In this document: one piece after another, positions 17,705-28,400 of the stretch
Layout of the letters: every line of letters begins with the position of its first letter
Numbering within the stretch: position 1 is the stretch's first letter
DNA from: Paraburkholderia ultramafica
Lineage (GTDB): Bacteria; Pseudomonadota; Gammaproteobacteria; Burkholderiales; Burkholderiaceae
Direction: 5' to 3'
Assembly (NCBI RefSeq): GCF_902859915.1
Contig: NZ_CADIKK010000019.1
Coordinates: 62,001-126,000 of the forward strand
DNA length: 64,000 nt
Position numbers and translations under genes: made by a program
Notes under the pieces: generated by a model
What the model was told of the DNA's origin: nothing
The model's input: the letters and a program-made list of their open reading frames with translations, nothing else
Database searches by the model: none

Positions 17705-18260
17705 ATGAAATACAAGACTATGTTTGTCGCTGTCGCACTGTCGGCAGCTGTATCAGGCGCCTTTGCCGCAAGCGACACGGTCATGGTTGGTGGTCAAGCC
17801 ATGTACCCGAGCAAAGACATCGTGGATAACGCGGTCAACTCGGCCGACCACACTACGCTCGTTGCTGCGGTCAAAGCTGCAGGTCTCGTCGATACGTTAA
17901 AAAGCCCCGGCCCGTTCACCGTGTATGCGCCAACGAACGAAGCGTTCGCAGCGCTACCGGCTGGCACGGTCGATACGCTCGTCAAGCCTGAAAACAAGGC
18001 GACCTTGACCAGCATCCTGACATACCATGTCATCCCTGGACGTTATGACTTCCGCAAGCTCGACCAGGCCATCAAGGCTGGCGGCGGCAAGGCGGAACTG
18101 AAAACAGTCAATGGACAGCCCCTAACGTTCACTGAGAACGGCCCGCACAACATCCTAGGTAACGGATGCCAGTGGCCACACTGCCGACATATCGACCTAT
18201 GACGTCACCCAGAGCAACGGCGTTATCATGGTTGTGGATAAGGTTCTGATGCCAAAGTAG
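17705..18260 (+). pseudogene. Fasciclin-domain secreted protein, frameshifted
   Basis: The start at 17705 gives a Sec signal peptide (MKYKTMFVAVALSAAVSGAFA). The fasciclin domain follows with HTTLVAAVKAAGLVDTLKSP, GPFTVYAPTNEAFAALP and LTSILTYHVIPGRYD. At about 18158 one extra base shifts the frame, giving an early stop at 18202. In the next frame the expected end is intact: VTDASGHTADISTYDV, SNGVIMVVDKVLMPK, stop at 18260. Either a recent frameshift or a sequencing error. Confidence 0.8.
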
Positions 18261-18484
18261 CCGGGCCTGCTTGCACTGTTAGAACTTTGAACTTAGCGCA
18301 GCGCTGTCATTTTCGGCGTCGCGCCACGACTGAACCACATGCCTCGCATCTGGACGCAGCAAATCGCTGTGCTGTTCAGACGCAGGCAGCTGCTTGCGCT
18401 TCGCCGCTACGCAACCAGTCAGCCTTGAGCGGTATATGAGACTTCGGCGCTGCAAACGCCTGCCGACATCACGGGAGAAATACC

Positions 18485-18772
18485 ATGGAAAAGTTGACGA
18501 TGAACGCTCTGTTCACGCGTGTAGCTTTCGCGTCGCTCTGCGTATGTGCTGCGACGTTTGCGCAGGCCGGCGGGAATGGCAACGGCGGAAACGGCAGCGG
18601 CGGCGCTCACGGTGCCGCGACGGCAGGGATGACTTACCACAGCGAGCCCGTATCGAGCCCGTGGAACCGCGTTCCCGGCGACATGAGCAGGAGCGCGGAC
18701 ACCACGAGTGGCATGAGCATGTCCACTATGCGCCCAGAAGGCAGCAGCATGCCAACAAAGACTGTTCAGTAA
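18485..18772 (+). CDS. Small secreted Gly/Ser/Met-rich protein
   Basis: 95 residues with a signal peptide (FTRVAFASLCVCAATFAQAG) and a low-complexity mature part: GNGNGGNGSGGAHGAAT then MSRSADTTSGMSMSTMRPEG. GGGAG precedes the ATG. Family unknown; similar in style to the Gly-rich exported protein at 36441-36740. Confidence 0.6.
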   Translation: MEKLTMNALFTRVAFASLCVCAATFAQAGGNGNGGNGSGGAHGAATAGMTYHSEPVSSPWNRVPGDMSRSADTTSGMSMSTMRPEGSSMPTKTVQ

Positions 18773-18933
18773 GACCTTTGAGGATTGCCGGCACGCCGCC
18801 ATTCCCAGGTCAGGTCGCTCGCGCATTGACGTTTCCGAACTTCCGCGGCGCTTCGGTTTTGGCGATATAGGTATCTTTCGCCTTGCCGGCGGCGCCTGAC
18901 TTCTGTCTCTGCGCCGCCCGCTTTGCCCGCGGT

Positions 18934-19035
18934 CTAGTAGCGGTGATAGTAGCCGCCTGCAGGTACAACGATGCAGCCACCCAGCGCGCTTCCGAGACAC
19001 ACAGCCATCAGCATCAGCACAAGAATTCGTTTCAT
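18934..19035 (-). CDS. 33-residue lipoprotein
   Basis: Very short gene starting at 19035 (GAGG six bases before the ATG): MKRILVLMLMAVCLGSALGG then C, giving a signal peptide with lipobox LGGC, followed by only IVVPAGGYYHRY. Lysis-protein-sized lipoproteins and small stress lipoproteins share this plan. Confidence rests on the signal, lipobox and ribosome site. Confidence 0.6.
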   Translation of the reverse strand: MKRILVLMLMAVCLGSALGGCIVVPAGGYYHRY

Positions 19036-19277
19036 AACGCGCCTCACTTGTCAGTTGTGAACGCACTATATTGAGACGGCAGATTACCGGTGTTTTTGTG
19101 TGTAACGAGACGTGTAATTTGAAACGCCTCCCTCCGTCCGCACGATTCCCTGAAGTCCGGCCAGTACGAAATATTCGGTTTCAGAACTCACAACTGCGCG
19201 GTCAGCATCGCGGTCGCCCGGAACGTTAAGCAGATGAACGGCCAGAAGCCGTCCTCTCAACTGAACCGGAGACAAAC

Positions 19278-19607
19278 ATGCACAACGCTGTCTACAAAAT
19301 GGCTGCTGCAGCTGCACTCGCCCTGTCATTCGTGGGCACCGCGTCGGCGCAAACCAACTGGGATGCGACGCACCTACGCCGCGCTGAGGTCAACCATCGC
19401 CTCGAGAATCAGGACCGTCGCATTCACCAGGAAGTACGAGACGGCGAGATGTCGCATGCCGAGGCGGCGAGACTGCATCGTGATGACCATCAGATTCGCC
19501 AGGAAGAACGCGACATGGCGAGCCAGGACCGCAGCCACATTACCAGGCGCGAAGACTACGCGTTGAACCAGCAGGAAAACCGCGTGAGCCGGCAAATCGG
19601 GCAATGA
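19278..19607 (+). CDS. Periplasmic helical protein, unknown function
   Basis: 109 residues. Signal peptide MHNAVYKMAAAAALALSFVG ending TASA. The mature part is charged and helical with repeated R/E/H/Q: RRAEVNHRLENQDRRIHQEV, RLHRDDHQIRQEERDMASQD, YALNQQENRVSRQIGQ. Members occur widely in Burkholderiaceae; function is unknown. No membrane segment after the signal. Confidence 0.7.
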   Translation: MHNAVYKMAAAAALALSFVGTASAQTNWDATHLRRAEVNHRLENQDRRIHQEVRDGEMSHAEAARLHRDDHQIRQEERDMASQDRSHITRREDYALNQQENRVSRQIGQ

Positions 19608-19712
19608 CGCCTGTCGCTAACGCCAGAGACAACTCGGGATAAGGTCGGCGCTGGCGTCGGCGGTCTGCGTTCTATCTAACTTTGGTGGCCTTCAGATTTG
19701 CAGGAGGGCGAC

Positions 19713-20024
19713 ATGAAAAGCACGAATGGGCAATCCCTGCGTTGTCAGGTCGAAAAATGGCTCGCGCCGGCGCCCGCGACGCCAGTTCGTGTGACCGCTT
19801 TCAGCCGCACCAGAGTGGGCGGCCGACGCTACGTGTGCATCGAGACATCGTCGCCATCAGGAGCGCACGCACTGTTCTTCTTCAAGCATGATGACGGCAG
19901 TTGGTGCGTATTCCCGCAGGCTGCCAACATTCGAAAGTTGGCCGCACCGAGGGATACATGGACATCTTGTTCGCAGGTGCAGCCCCCTGCCGCCACCGCC
20001 GCCTCGCTACTTTACTCTAGGTAG
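19713..20024 (+). CDS. Small protein, paralogue of 9994-10242
   Basis: 103 residues; start at 19713 after AGGAGGGCGAC. Shares VEKWLAPAPATPVRVTAF, RRYVCIETSSPSG and LFFFKHDDGSWCVFP with the smaller paralogue, then has an unrelated C-terminal extension. Function unknown. Duplicate small genes like this recur through the island. Confidence 0.65.
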   Translation: MKSTNGQSLRCQVEKWLAPAPATPVRVTAFSRTRVGGRRYVCIETSSPSGAHALFFFKHDDGSWCVFPQAANIRKLAAPRDTWTSCSQVQPPAATAASLLYSR

Positions 20025-20253
20025 AAGGATAGCGACGGCTTCCCATCGTGCAAGATGACATCGAGAATAGCCGCCGCGCAATGAAGCGTAAGCGGCGGAA
20101 GTCGAAAGGTCTACAACCAGCCCCAGTGGCAACCAGTTACACCCAGCGGAAGTCACGATACGCACGAAACGACATCGCGCTGCGGGGGCATTTGCCGAAT
20201 CTACGAGTAAGCGGCGAATGTAGCACCGGCCGAAGCCGCCTGATGAGAGCACT

Positions 20254-21093
20254 TCAGGTCGTCAGTCGACGATATGCATTGAGGTGACGCACGAGGCCCT
20301 GCTGGTCCCCACGTTTCTCGAGCAGTATTGCCAGATTGTGATGAGCATCCGCGAAGGACGGCTCGAGTTCCAGACAACGCCTGTAGCTTTGCTCTGCATC
20401 CTTTGGCCGACCAAGGTCTTCATATGCAATAGCGCGATTGAAATGGAGCGCAGCGTCTTCCGGGAAATGCGTCAGCGCTTCGTTGAACACCTGGAGCGCA
20501 TCGGCGCAACGGTCCTCCCGTTCGCACAGGAGCGCCCCAAGGTCGACGTAGGCGGCATAGAACGCCTGCGGCGACAACGCTATCGCTTTCCGGTAGGCGC
20601 GCTCGGCGCCATCCATGTCAGACGTCCTAAGCTGCTCGCCAAGGTCGTACCATTCCTCAGCCTGGTGAGCCAGGTCCTTCGGCGCTGGAGCTGTGTCGAG
20701 AAACACGACCTCGCCCTTGATTTCAGCAACCTCATAATCAAGCAGCAACTGCCCCGTAATCGCATCCCACTGCGACGGACCTGTTCTCACTGCGACATCG
20801 TTGCCGACCGCCGATACGCGAATGCCGCTCAACGGTAGCTCGTCGGGCAACGCGTCCCTGAGTCGCGACAGCGCCTGGGTAACCTTGCGAGGTGGTATGC
20901 GTGCGGCACGCAACTGCAGCGCCGTGCGCAGCAGCACGACGTCCTGGAAGGTGAACCGATATTCGTTGCGCGGCCCGCGCGACGGCGTCACAAATCCGGC
21001 GGCAACGAGACCCGCCACCACATGCCGCGAGATGCCAAGCATGGATTGCAACTCGCGCGTCGAAATCTCCCGCGGGACTTCTTTCGGCGTCAC
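20254..21093 (-). CDS. MerR-type regulator with TPR domain
   Basis: 279 residues. A MerR-like winged helix lies at residues 8-75 (STRELQSMLGISRHVVAGLV, YRFTFQDVVLLRTALQLRAA); a beta linker follows, then three TPR-like units (AERAYRKAIALSPQAFYAAY, ALQVFNEALTHFPEDAALHF, AEQSYRRCLELEPSFADAHH). It starts at a GTG that overlaps the ku stop (GTGA), so it is translationally coupled to the end-joining operon and may regulate it. A fragment of a near-copy lies at 4837. Confidence 0.85.
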   Translation of the reverse strand: MTPKEVPREISTRELQSMLGISRHVVAGLVAAGFVTPSRGPRNEYRFTFQDVVLLRTALQLRAARIPPRKVTQALSRLRDALPDELPLSGIRVSAVGNDVAVRTGPSQWDAITGQLLLDYEVAEIKGEVVFLDTAPAPKDLAHQAEEWYDLGEQLRTSDMDGAERAYRKAIALSPQAFYAAYVDLGALLCEREDRCADALQVFNEALTHFPEDAALHFNRAIAYEDLGRPKDAEQSYRRCLELEPSFADAHHNLAILLEKRGDQQGLVRHLNAYRRLTT

Positions 21094-22019
21094 TTGCGTG
21101 CCCGGACCTTTGCAGGTGCTTCAACCGGCGTCTTTGCCGCACGCGTCGCGGGTTTGCGCGTCTTGGGCGCCACCGGGATGTCGGTCATCGGCTCTGCGCT
21201 CCGGCGCTTCGGCGCGGGCGCCGCGGTAGTTTTCACTTTTGCCGTGCCCTTCAAGCTCGCGCGCAGGGCGTCCATGAGGTCAATCACCTGGCCACTACCA
21301 GTCGAGGCCTCTGCAGGCTCGTTCGTGACCACCTGCTTGCCTTCAATCTTCTCGTCGATGGCTGCAAGGATGCGCTTCTTCTCTTCGTCCTCGTACGCAG
21401 TCGGGTCGTAATTGTCTTCGGCGCCCTGTTCGATAATCTGAAGCGCTAGCTTCAATTCGGCATCGGACACCTGCACGTGTTCGATATTGAGCTCTTTCAG
21501 CGGGCGAACCTCATCGGCGTAGAGCAGCTGTTGAAACACGAGTCCGTCAGCTTCAGGCCGCACCTGTACGATTCGTGTCTTACCTTTAGCGGCCCACTTT
21601 GCAAGTGCACAACGGCCACTCTCTGCCAGCGCCTGCTGCAATAAGCTGTATGGCTTCCCACCGCGTTTGTCTGGAGCAATGTAGTACGCCTTGTCGTAGT
21701 ACACGGGGTCAACCGCTTTCTCCGGTATAAAGGCCATTATCTCGACGACATGACTGGCGCCGTCTTCCAGCGCCTTGAGTTCATCACTGGTGAACACCAC
21801 GAACCGGTCCTTTTCGAACTCATATCCCTTGTTCATGCTGGAGCGCTCGACGACAGCTCCCGTCTTCTCCGAGACGTATTGCTGCTTCACGCGGGAACCA
21901 TCGGGTGCAAGCATATGGAAACGAACATCCGACGAACTCTCCGTCGCCGTGTAGAGCTTCACCGGAATGGAAACGAGCCCGAAAGAGAGCGACAGGGAGG
22001 CGATTGAACGGGCCGGCAT
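21090..22019 (-). CDS. ku: Ku protein, non-homologous end joining
   Basis: 309-residue bacterial Ku that binds DNA double-strand ends and recruits LigD. Start at 22019 (MPARSIASLSLSFGLVSIPV) after GAGGAGATG. Conserved: RFHMLAPDGSRVKQQYVSE, KGYEFEKDRFVVFTSDELKA, YYDKAYYIAPDKRGGKPYSL, then the long basic C-terminus (KRRSAEP, RKPATRAAKTP). Lies 104 bp after ligD and overlaps the MerR/TPR gene. Intact. Confidence 0.95.
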   Translation of the reverse strand: MPARSIASLSLSFGLVSIPVKLYTATESSSDVRFHMLAPDGSRVKQQYVSEKTGAVVERSSMNKGYEFEKDRFVVFTSDELKALEDGASHVVEIMAFIPEKAVDPVYYDKAYYIAPDKRGGKPYSLLQQALAESGRCALAKWAAKGKTRIVQVRPEADGLVFQQLLYADEVRPLKELNIEHVQVSDAELKLALQIIEQGAEDNYDPTAYEDEEKKRILAAIDEKIEGKQVVTNEPAEASTGSGQVIDLMDALRASLKGTAKVKTTAAPAPKRRSAEPMTDIPVAPKTRKPATRAAKTPVEAPAKVRARK

Positions 22020-22123
22020 GACCATCTCCTCGCGGATGAGCGGTAGCGTGACACAGCGCAAAATGCGTGCCCTCGCGGCAGCACGGGACGCTGCACGGCG
22101 TCACGCGCTCCGGACGGCTCAAT

Positions 22124-24630
22124 TCATTGTAGAAGCTTTATCGCCGCCGCCAATGATTGCCGAGCCGACCAGTAATCCGCCCACGGGTCCAGAGACTGGA
22201 AGCTGAGATATTCGCGCGCGGTTTGCACACTCCATTGCGCCCCGCTTTTCAGTTCGGAAAGCTGCTCCCACGAGACCGGCATCGAGACGCCCATGCCGGG
22301 CCGTGCGCGCGCCGAGAAAGCCGCGGCGGTCGTCTGCCCCATTCCGTTGCGAAGGTAGTCGACGTAGACCTTGCCGATGCGGTTCAAGGGACCCGACGTC
22401 GCCGAGAAGCGCCCGGGAATGGTCTTCGCAAGGTGTCGGACGAACGCCTGCGAGAACGATTTGACCGGCTCGTATCCGAGTCGCGGCGACAGCGGAACGA
22501 CGACGTGCAGCCCTTTCCCGCCGCTCGTCTTCAGCCACGCCTTCAGCTTCAGTTCCGATAGGAGCGTTTGGACCAGCAACGCCGCCTCCTGGACGTGGCC
22601 CCATTTCACGCCTTCGCCGGGGTCGAGGTCGAAGATGACCCGGTCGGGTTTGTCGAGTCGCCGAGCCGTCGAATTCCACGTGTGAAACTCGACAGCATTC
22701 ATCTGGCCTGCCGACAGCAGCGCATCTGCCGTATCGACAGATAGCAACGGCGGATGATTGGGCCACAGCTCGCGGTCGTGAATCGTCAGCCCGGGCATTG
22801 CGGTGCGCTCGGCGTGCTTCTGAAAGAACAGCTGGCTGGCAATGCCCGAAGGCGCGCGGACGAGAACCACTGGCCGGTCCTTCAGGTGCGGCAGCATCCG
22901 CTCCGCGACGCTCGCGTAGTACCGCACAAGGTCGGCCTTCGTGATGCCGCCCGACGCGTCGATGACCCGCTCCGGGTGAGTGATTTTCAGCTGTGGCAGA
23001 GCACCCGGCGCCTGCGTCTTGCCTTCCTCCCGGACGACACTTCGCGCAGTCTTGTCGAACCGCAGGCCTTTGAAAGAGGCTTGCCGGACGACGTCATCGT
23101 CAGTCCAATCCGCAAACTCGACCTCCGCGACAAGCTCTGGACGAACCCAGCGTTCACTGCGGGCCGCGCGCCGTGACCATCGGCGCTGTTTGGCAATGGC
23201 GACGTCAAATGGTGCCACATCCACCTCGAGCGGCGTGAGGCGCGCCCACAGGTTCCGCGCGGTCTTGGCGTCCCAGCCGGTGCCGACGCTTCCGGCGTCG
23301 TGAAGCTGGTCGCCAACGTAATATCCAAGCAGGAGGCTGCCAATTTCGCCGGCCCTGCCTCCTCGCGCAGTAAAGCCGCAGATGACAAGCTCTTGCCGCA
23401 ACCGACATTTCGCCTTCAACCACGTCTGCGTCCTTCCCGATTCATACCGTGCGTCGTGGCGTTTGAGCATGAGACCCTCGAGACCCAGTCCCGCGGCGGC
23501 TTCGAATACCTGAGCTCGTGGCGCCTCAAAGTCCTGACTAAAGCGAATCCGCTCACCCTCACCTCGAGCAGTTGGGAAAGCAGCGCGCGTCTCGCCCACA
23601 GCGGGACGTTCCTTAAGTCCTTCCCGTCCAGGTACGGCAGGTCAAAGAGGAAGTAGACGATTTCCTGGTTTGCGGCGCCGTCTATCGCATCCTGCAGTGC
23701 ACCGAAATTGGGGATGCCATCTTTCAGGACGACAATTTCGCCATCCAGCCATGCGCTGGAGACAGGAAACTTCTCGACCTCTGCGGCGAGACTGGCGAGC
23801 TTCCTGGTCCAGTCGTGCCCCCCGGTCGTGAACAGTCGCACACGCCCCTTTTCGATACGAGCGAGCATGCGGTATCCATCCAGTTTGGTCTCGGTTATCC
23901 AGTCGCCGCTCGTCGGCAAGGAAGACGCGAGGGTCGCACGTTGCGGCTCAAGTTTCGCGGGCAGCGGTGCGGGAACTGCAGCAGATAGGTCTATCTCCGC
24001 GTCACCATTGCGTACGGACTTCGCAACTTTCGGCTCCCGTTCTTCAATGAGCCCCAACGGCTTCCTGGCGAGGCTGTCGGGAAGCGCCTTGATGACATCG
24101 TATTCCGCGAGTGGCTGCGCCCACTCGTCACGCTTCTTGAACAGCATCCACTGGTCTTGCCTGTCGTCGGGCTTCGAGATGCGCACCAGTTCCCAGAGAC
24201 CGGCGAGCTTTTCACCGTGGAGACGGAAGACGAGCTTGCCGGCTTTCATTCCCTCGTGCGGGTCACCGACAGGCTCCCACGTCCCACGGTCCCACACCAT
24301 CACGGTACCCGCGCCGTATTGCTTGGGCGGAATGGTGCCTTCGAAGCCTCCATATTCAACCGGATGGTCCTCCATGTGAATCGCCATCCGCTTTTCCTTT
24401 GGGTCATAGCAGGGACCTTTCGGAACCGCCCAGGACAGCAGCACCCCATCTAGCTGGAGCCGAAAGTCGTAGTGCAACCGGCGCGCCCAGTGCTTCTGCA
24501 CGACGAAGCTCTGCCGTTCGTCGCCAGCCGATGCGCTCGCAGCCGATGGCGCCGGTTCGGGCGTGACAAGGAAGTCGCGCTTCTTTTGATACCGGGCAAG
24601 TGGCGTTGTCGGGTCGCGGGCTGATGCCAT
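22124..24630 (-). pseudogene. ligD: LigD end-joining ligase, frameshifted
   Basis: Order is phosphoesterase-ligase-polymerase as in Pseudomonas LigD. Phosphoesterase: KHWARRLHYDFRLQLDGVLL. Ligase: ETKLDGYRMLARI with the nucleotidyl Lys. Polymerase: VIFDLDPGEGVKWGHVQEAA and TSGGKGLHVVVPL. The total 2507 bp is one short of a multiple of three. The frame shifts between about 23553 and 23571 inside the ligase (LLSQLLEV in one frame, GERIRFSQDFEAPRAQVFEA in the next). If real, the product is a phosphoesterase plus partial ligase; the second half could start internally. Could be a sequencing error. Confidence 0.9.
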
Positions 24631-25270
24631 GACAATAGTCCGGGAGGAACTTTCATCCTTAGTATCGCAAGTATGGCACCTGGCCTCGAGTACAGACTGT
24701 GAAACCGACTGCGCTCTGAGGCGCCCCAGCGCGAAGCCTCCTTGCCGGCAGTCGGAACACGCTGTAGAACCTTAACTCTCCTGCCGCCCGTGCCAGAGGG
24801 ATGCATTGCGCCTCGCAGGCCCGCATCCGGAAATCTGCTGGCCAGGGACAGAGGTCTCTCAGATGCACCTGTTCTTGCAATCCACGAGCGCACGCCCCTC
24901 TCCCGACAAACAGAACGAGACGCCCTTCACCATACTGCCCTCTGGTAAGCAGCCCGCGCCGCGGTCATCGCAGCATATGTGCGCTGCAGAAATGCATCGG
25001 TTATCTGCCCACCCCCGGGCGGGAGCGCAAGACTCGAGAATTCGCGGAGCCTATTGAGCAGCCCGTAATTTTCGGCGACCATGCTCGTTCAAGCCATAAG
25101 CGGCCGAGGTCGCCACCGACGATGAGCGAACAGTTCACCATCCGCTAACCATAGCTCCGCGTCGGGAGCGGCCCTTGCTGCGTAACCAGATTCCTGCCCC
25201 GTAGCGGTGTTCGTGGTTCCATCGAATGGCTACACGGACTTCCCGCTACCTTACCCAGATGGAGGTTGTA
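24631..25270. other. Intergenic upstream of ligD and phasin
   Basis: Divergent promoter region of ligD (minus) and the second phasin (plus). No recognisable gene, repeat or insertion sequence in it. Confidence 0.4.
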
Positions 25271-25849
25271 ATGAGCAGTCTTTCTGGTGAACAAGCGGTT
25301 GCTTCGCAGAGAGCCAGTCTCGAAACGCTGTCCGATGTGTGGACCAAGACATTTGGCTGCATCGAAAAGCTGACTGAGCTGAACTTGCAGGCAGCCAAAT
25401 CGACGCTCGCCGAAAATCAGGCAATCGCAAGCATAGCGTTGTCAACCAAAGACCCACAGGAGCTATTCGCATTGCACGCCAAGCGGGCAAAAGCCGCGAT
25501 GGAAGAAGCGCAGTCGTACTGGCGGCACGTGAGCAACATCATGTTAAACACACAGGTCGAACTGGCCGCGAGCGCTGAGGCGCAATTCAGGCAGCGACAG
25601 CACGACACGCAAGCGTTTGTCGACACCGTCGCAAACAATGCACCGGCCGGAAGCGAAGCCGCTGTGAGCGCGTTGCAATCCGCTGTGACGGCCGCTGGTG
25701 AGGCGACTAGTGCGACGATTGAAGCCAGCAAAAAGGCCGCTGAACAGGCGCGGGAGATTGCCGAAAGTAACGTGAATGCCGCAACGTCCGCCTCAAACAG
25801 GGCGACCAGACAAGCAGTGGAACAAGTCCAACCCGCCACGAAAAAATAA
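25271..25849 (+). CDS. Phasin, second copy
   Basis: 192 residues; start at 25271 after GGAGGTTGTA. SLETLSDVWTKTFGCIEKLT, ELNLQAAKSTLAENQAIASI, AQSYWRHVSNIMLNTQVELA, FVDTVANNAPAGSEAAVSAL, then an Ala/Glu-rich helical tail. Clearly paralogous to the phasin at 9115. It stands alone, not next to phaC. Confidence 0.9.
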   Translation: MSSLSGEQAVASQRASLETLSDVWTKTFGCIEKLTELNLQAAKSTLAENQAIASIALSTKDPQELFALHAKRAKAAMEEAQSYWRHVSNIMLNTQVELAASAEAQFRQRQHDTQAFVDTVANNAPAGSEAAVSALQSAVTAAGEATSATIEASKKAAEQAREIAESNVNAATSASNRATRQAVEQVQPATKK

Positions 25850-26328
25850 GTGTTCGTCGGCGACGCCTTGTCGATGCTGGAAACGGCGCAACTCTCAAGC
25901 CTTCGGCGCCGTGGTCGCATCGATAAAGGCATGGGCAGCTCTGAAACGCACGACCCGGAAGCCGTCCGCGGCGAGCGGTTAGTGCCACTCCTGCCGCCGA
26001 TGCCCCCGCGTGCCATCGCGTTGGCATCGGCGCATTGCTTCGGCGACCAGCCACGCGGAAGCAGACACCGTTACAGTCAGCCACCGATATGGTCAGGGGG
26101 CACCGGCAAACTCGCGAGAAACGTGGCGCACTCGCGGCGGGCTGGCGGGTAACGTGTTGTGCAACCGGACCGAAGTCGCGGTGGAGCATTCCGCGACTTT
26201 CTCCCGTGAAAGTCTAAGGTTACTCCCGCCACGCCCCATCATCACTCGGGCCAGCAACGAGAGTTGACAGCCTGCCAGCGCGAGGCCGCACCGTCTGATT
26301 GACCCATGGTGCTCGACGCCGCGGTTAA

Positions 26329-26485
26329 GCGCGGCGCGACGAAAGAGTCGAGCGCGCGCAAACAGCGATGACAGGTCCACTGGCTTGCGGAAATACATTG
26401 TCCAGCACGGGCGGCCCGCCGTCGGTTCGGGTGCCACCGACATGAGGACAATCGGTAATCGGGATAAAGCAGGCTGGCACCGCAC
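26329..26485 (-). pseudogene. Receiver-domain C-terminal fragment
   Basis: LPIVLMSVAPEP followed by YFRKPVDLSSLFARARLF is the beta4-to-alpha5 end of a response-regulator receiver, including the Lys-Pro motif. The phosphoacceptor half is missing. Confidence 0.45.
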
Positions 26486-26501
26486 CCGTTTGCGCAGTTC
26501 G

Positions 26502-26591
26502 GCGTTTCTCAGAAAGCCAGTCGCGGCCTCGCGCCTGCTGGAACTGCTTCAGCTGCACATTTCGCAGGTCACAGTAGGGTCGTCGCCGTGA
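26502..26591 (+). pseudogene. Receiver-domain tail fragment
   Basis: AFLRKPVAASRLLELLQLHI matches the final strand-helix of a receiver domain. Only about 25 residues are recognisable, so this call is tentative. Confidence 0.35.
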
Positions 26592-27283
26592 TTGGTCACG
26601 TCGATACGCCGGCAATGGAAAGGCATAACTTACTCGTGAAGCATCGCCTGAGGGATGAGTGCCTCAGGGTGCGCTTCGCCATCTGGCCACAGGAGGTCCA
26701 AAGTAAAACTAGAAGCCGCGATGTTTGTGCGACTGCGCCGTCTCGCCCCGTGCTCAACGCAGGCGAGGTCGAACACGCAGACCAGGCCGCGAGCCTCGCG
26801 TCACTTGCCCAGGTATGCTCCAGCTGTTCGACACGTACCATTTCCGACACCGGGGCGAGGTTGCGCAGGCTACCGGACGCCCTCGAGTCGGCGCAACATA
26901 CTGCCTCTGACGGCTTCCCGCCAGTACAAAATTGACAGGTCCCTGGTCGGCGGCATCGAAATGGACGAAGACGCCCGGATACATACCAAGCTGTTGTCAC
27001 CGCTTTTGCAGGCGTCGCGCCGGCGCTGTGGGCCAGACAGAAGTATCAGCAGGGCTGCGCCCACCTCAAGTTGTCGCATGTCGCTCCTCATCCTCGCAGT
27101 AAATTCATTCCCGCGCGTCGAAGCGGTTGATGCGATGGGCTACCCAAGCCGGTCTCGCTGCCGTGATGCTTTTAGTTGAACGTTCGCCGCCAGCTTCTGG
27201 ACGTGAGTCTGCCGAGCGGATTCGGCGGGAAGGTGCGCCGCCCGGCTCCTGTGGTCGCAGCCGCTGGCGAATGCCGGACGGAA

Positions 27284-27778
27284 CTACTTGCCCAGAGCCT
27301 CTGCCGCCACTTTCTCTTCCGCAAGCAGGGAAAGCTTTTCGTCGGTCGCCTTCTCTTCCTTCAACGTCTCGCCCAGAAGGTTAACAGCGGCCGTCTCGCC
27401 CAACTGTTTTGCCAGCGCTATCAACGAGCCATATGCGGCAATTTCGTAGTGCTCCACCTTCTGGGCCGCTGCGATGAGAGCTGTATCGAGTACTGGGCCC
27501 TTTTCAATCTCGTCAATCTGCTCCTGACATTCCTCGACCAGACCCTCCATGGCAACGCACTTGACGCGCTTGAGCTTGATTCCGGTGGCCTCGACGACCT
27601 CGTCAATTCTTTCAATCTGGCCTTGCGTTTCTTCCAGGTGCTTCTCGAATGCCGCCCTGAGACCCAGATTGGTCGATGCCAGCGCCATCTTCGGCAGGGA
27701 CTTCGTCATCTGCTTTTCGGCGCTGTATATGTCGGACAGCGAGTGGATGAACAAATCCTTCAGCGTCTTCGTAGTCAT
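27284..27778 (-). CDS. DUF892 (YciE-like) ferritin-like protein
   Basis: 164 residues; start at 27778 after GGAAGGAG. Four-helix ferritin-like DUF892 fold: TLKDLFIHSLSDIYSAEKQM, LRAAFEKHLEETQGQIERID, CQEQIDEIEKGPVLDTALIA, KVEHYEIAAYGSLIALAKQL, LLGETLKEEKATDEKLSLLA. The Glu/His residues of the helices that could bind metal are kept. YciE-type proteins are stress induced; exact activity unknown. Confidence 0.9.
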   Translation of the reverse strand: MTTKTLKDLFIHSLSDIYSAEKQMTKSLPKMALASTNLGLRAAFEKHLEETQGQIERIDEVVEATGIKLKRVKCVAMEGLVEECQEQIDEIEKGPVLDTALIAAAQKVEHYEIAAYGSLIALAKQLGETAAVNLLGETLKEEKATDEKLSLLAEEKVAAEALGK

Positions 27779-28036
27779 GGCTACTCCTTCCTCCGGTTTC
27801 CGAGCCGCACCTACGAGCGGGTGCAGCGTGACGGGAAGAGGCGCAAGCAGCATGCCCGTGTCGACCGCGCACAATGCCCCGATTATCACGAGAAGAGCCG
27901 GCGCTCGCTGCTCTGCCACCCGACGACTCCTATTGGCTATTGGGGCCCACCGAGCCACAGCGCAGACATCACCGCTGGCATGCCCTTCTGGAATGTGCCT
28001 TGCTGATTGCAAACACATCCCCAGCTGGAGGCGAGC

Positions 28037-28400
28037 ATGGTCAGGATACCGAATGAACACCCCTCAACTGAAAAGTCGGCGGACGACGTCGACAAGGCTG
28101 TGGAGGACAACCGACATGGCTAGTGGGCCGGTAGTGCTCGCGCAACCGCCAGCGAACGGCTCTGCTCGCGTTGCGGCCCGCGATGAGAAAGCGACCGTGA
28201 GTCGGAGCAAGCCCGAAACTTTGAAGTGGACTCTGAGCGTCGTAAAGGGTGTTTTTGCTGACGCCCGGAATGCAGTTGTCTGCAGATGTCGGACCGTCTC
28301 CATATCGGCCGATGACTTTGTGCATGACAGTCCTTGGAAATCAATCGCCAAACGTCCGCGACATCTACCAGTTTTGTCTCGACCATCTCACGCGTACCCG
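28037..28400 (+). pseudogene. Decayed DUF883 gene
   Basis: The ATG at 28037 follows a good GGAGGCGAGC and opens MVRIPNEHPSTEKSADDVDK, but the frame ends after 28 codons. Another frame then gives KWTLSVVKGVFADARNAV and SADDFVHDSPWKSIA, the DUF883 hallmark also seen in the intact gene at 17024. The C-terminal anchor is lost. At least two indels. Confidence 0.6.

Larger units (their letters stand above)
25850..27283. other. Long stretch without intact genes
   Basis: 1.4 kb holding two short receiver-domain remnants (26329-26485 minus, 26502-26591 plus). A minus-strand ATG at 27079 with a good GAGGAGCGAC site opens a short frame beginning MRQLEVGAALLILLSGP, but it is not convincing as a gene. 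Confidence 0.45.
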
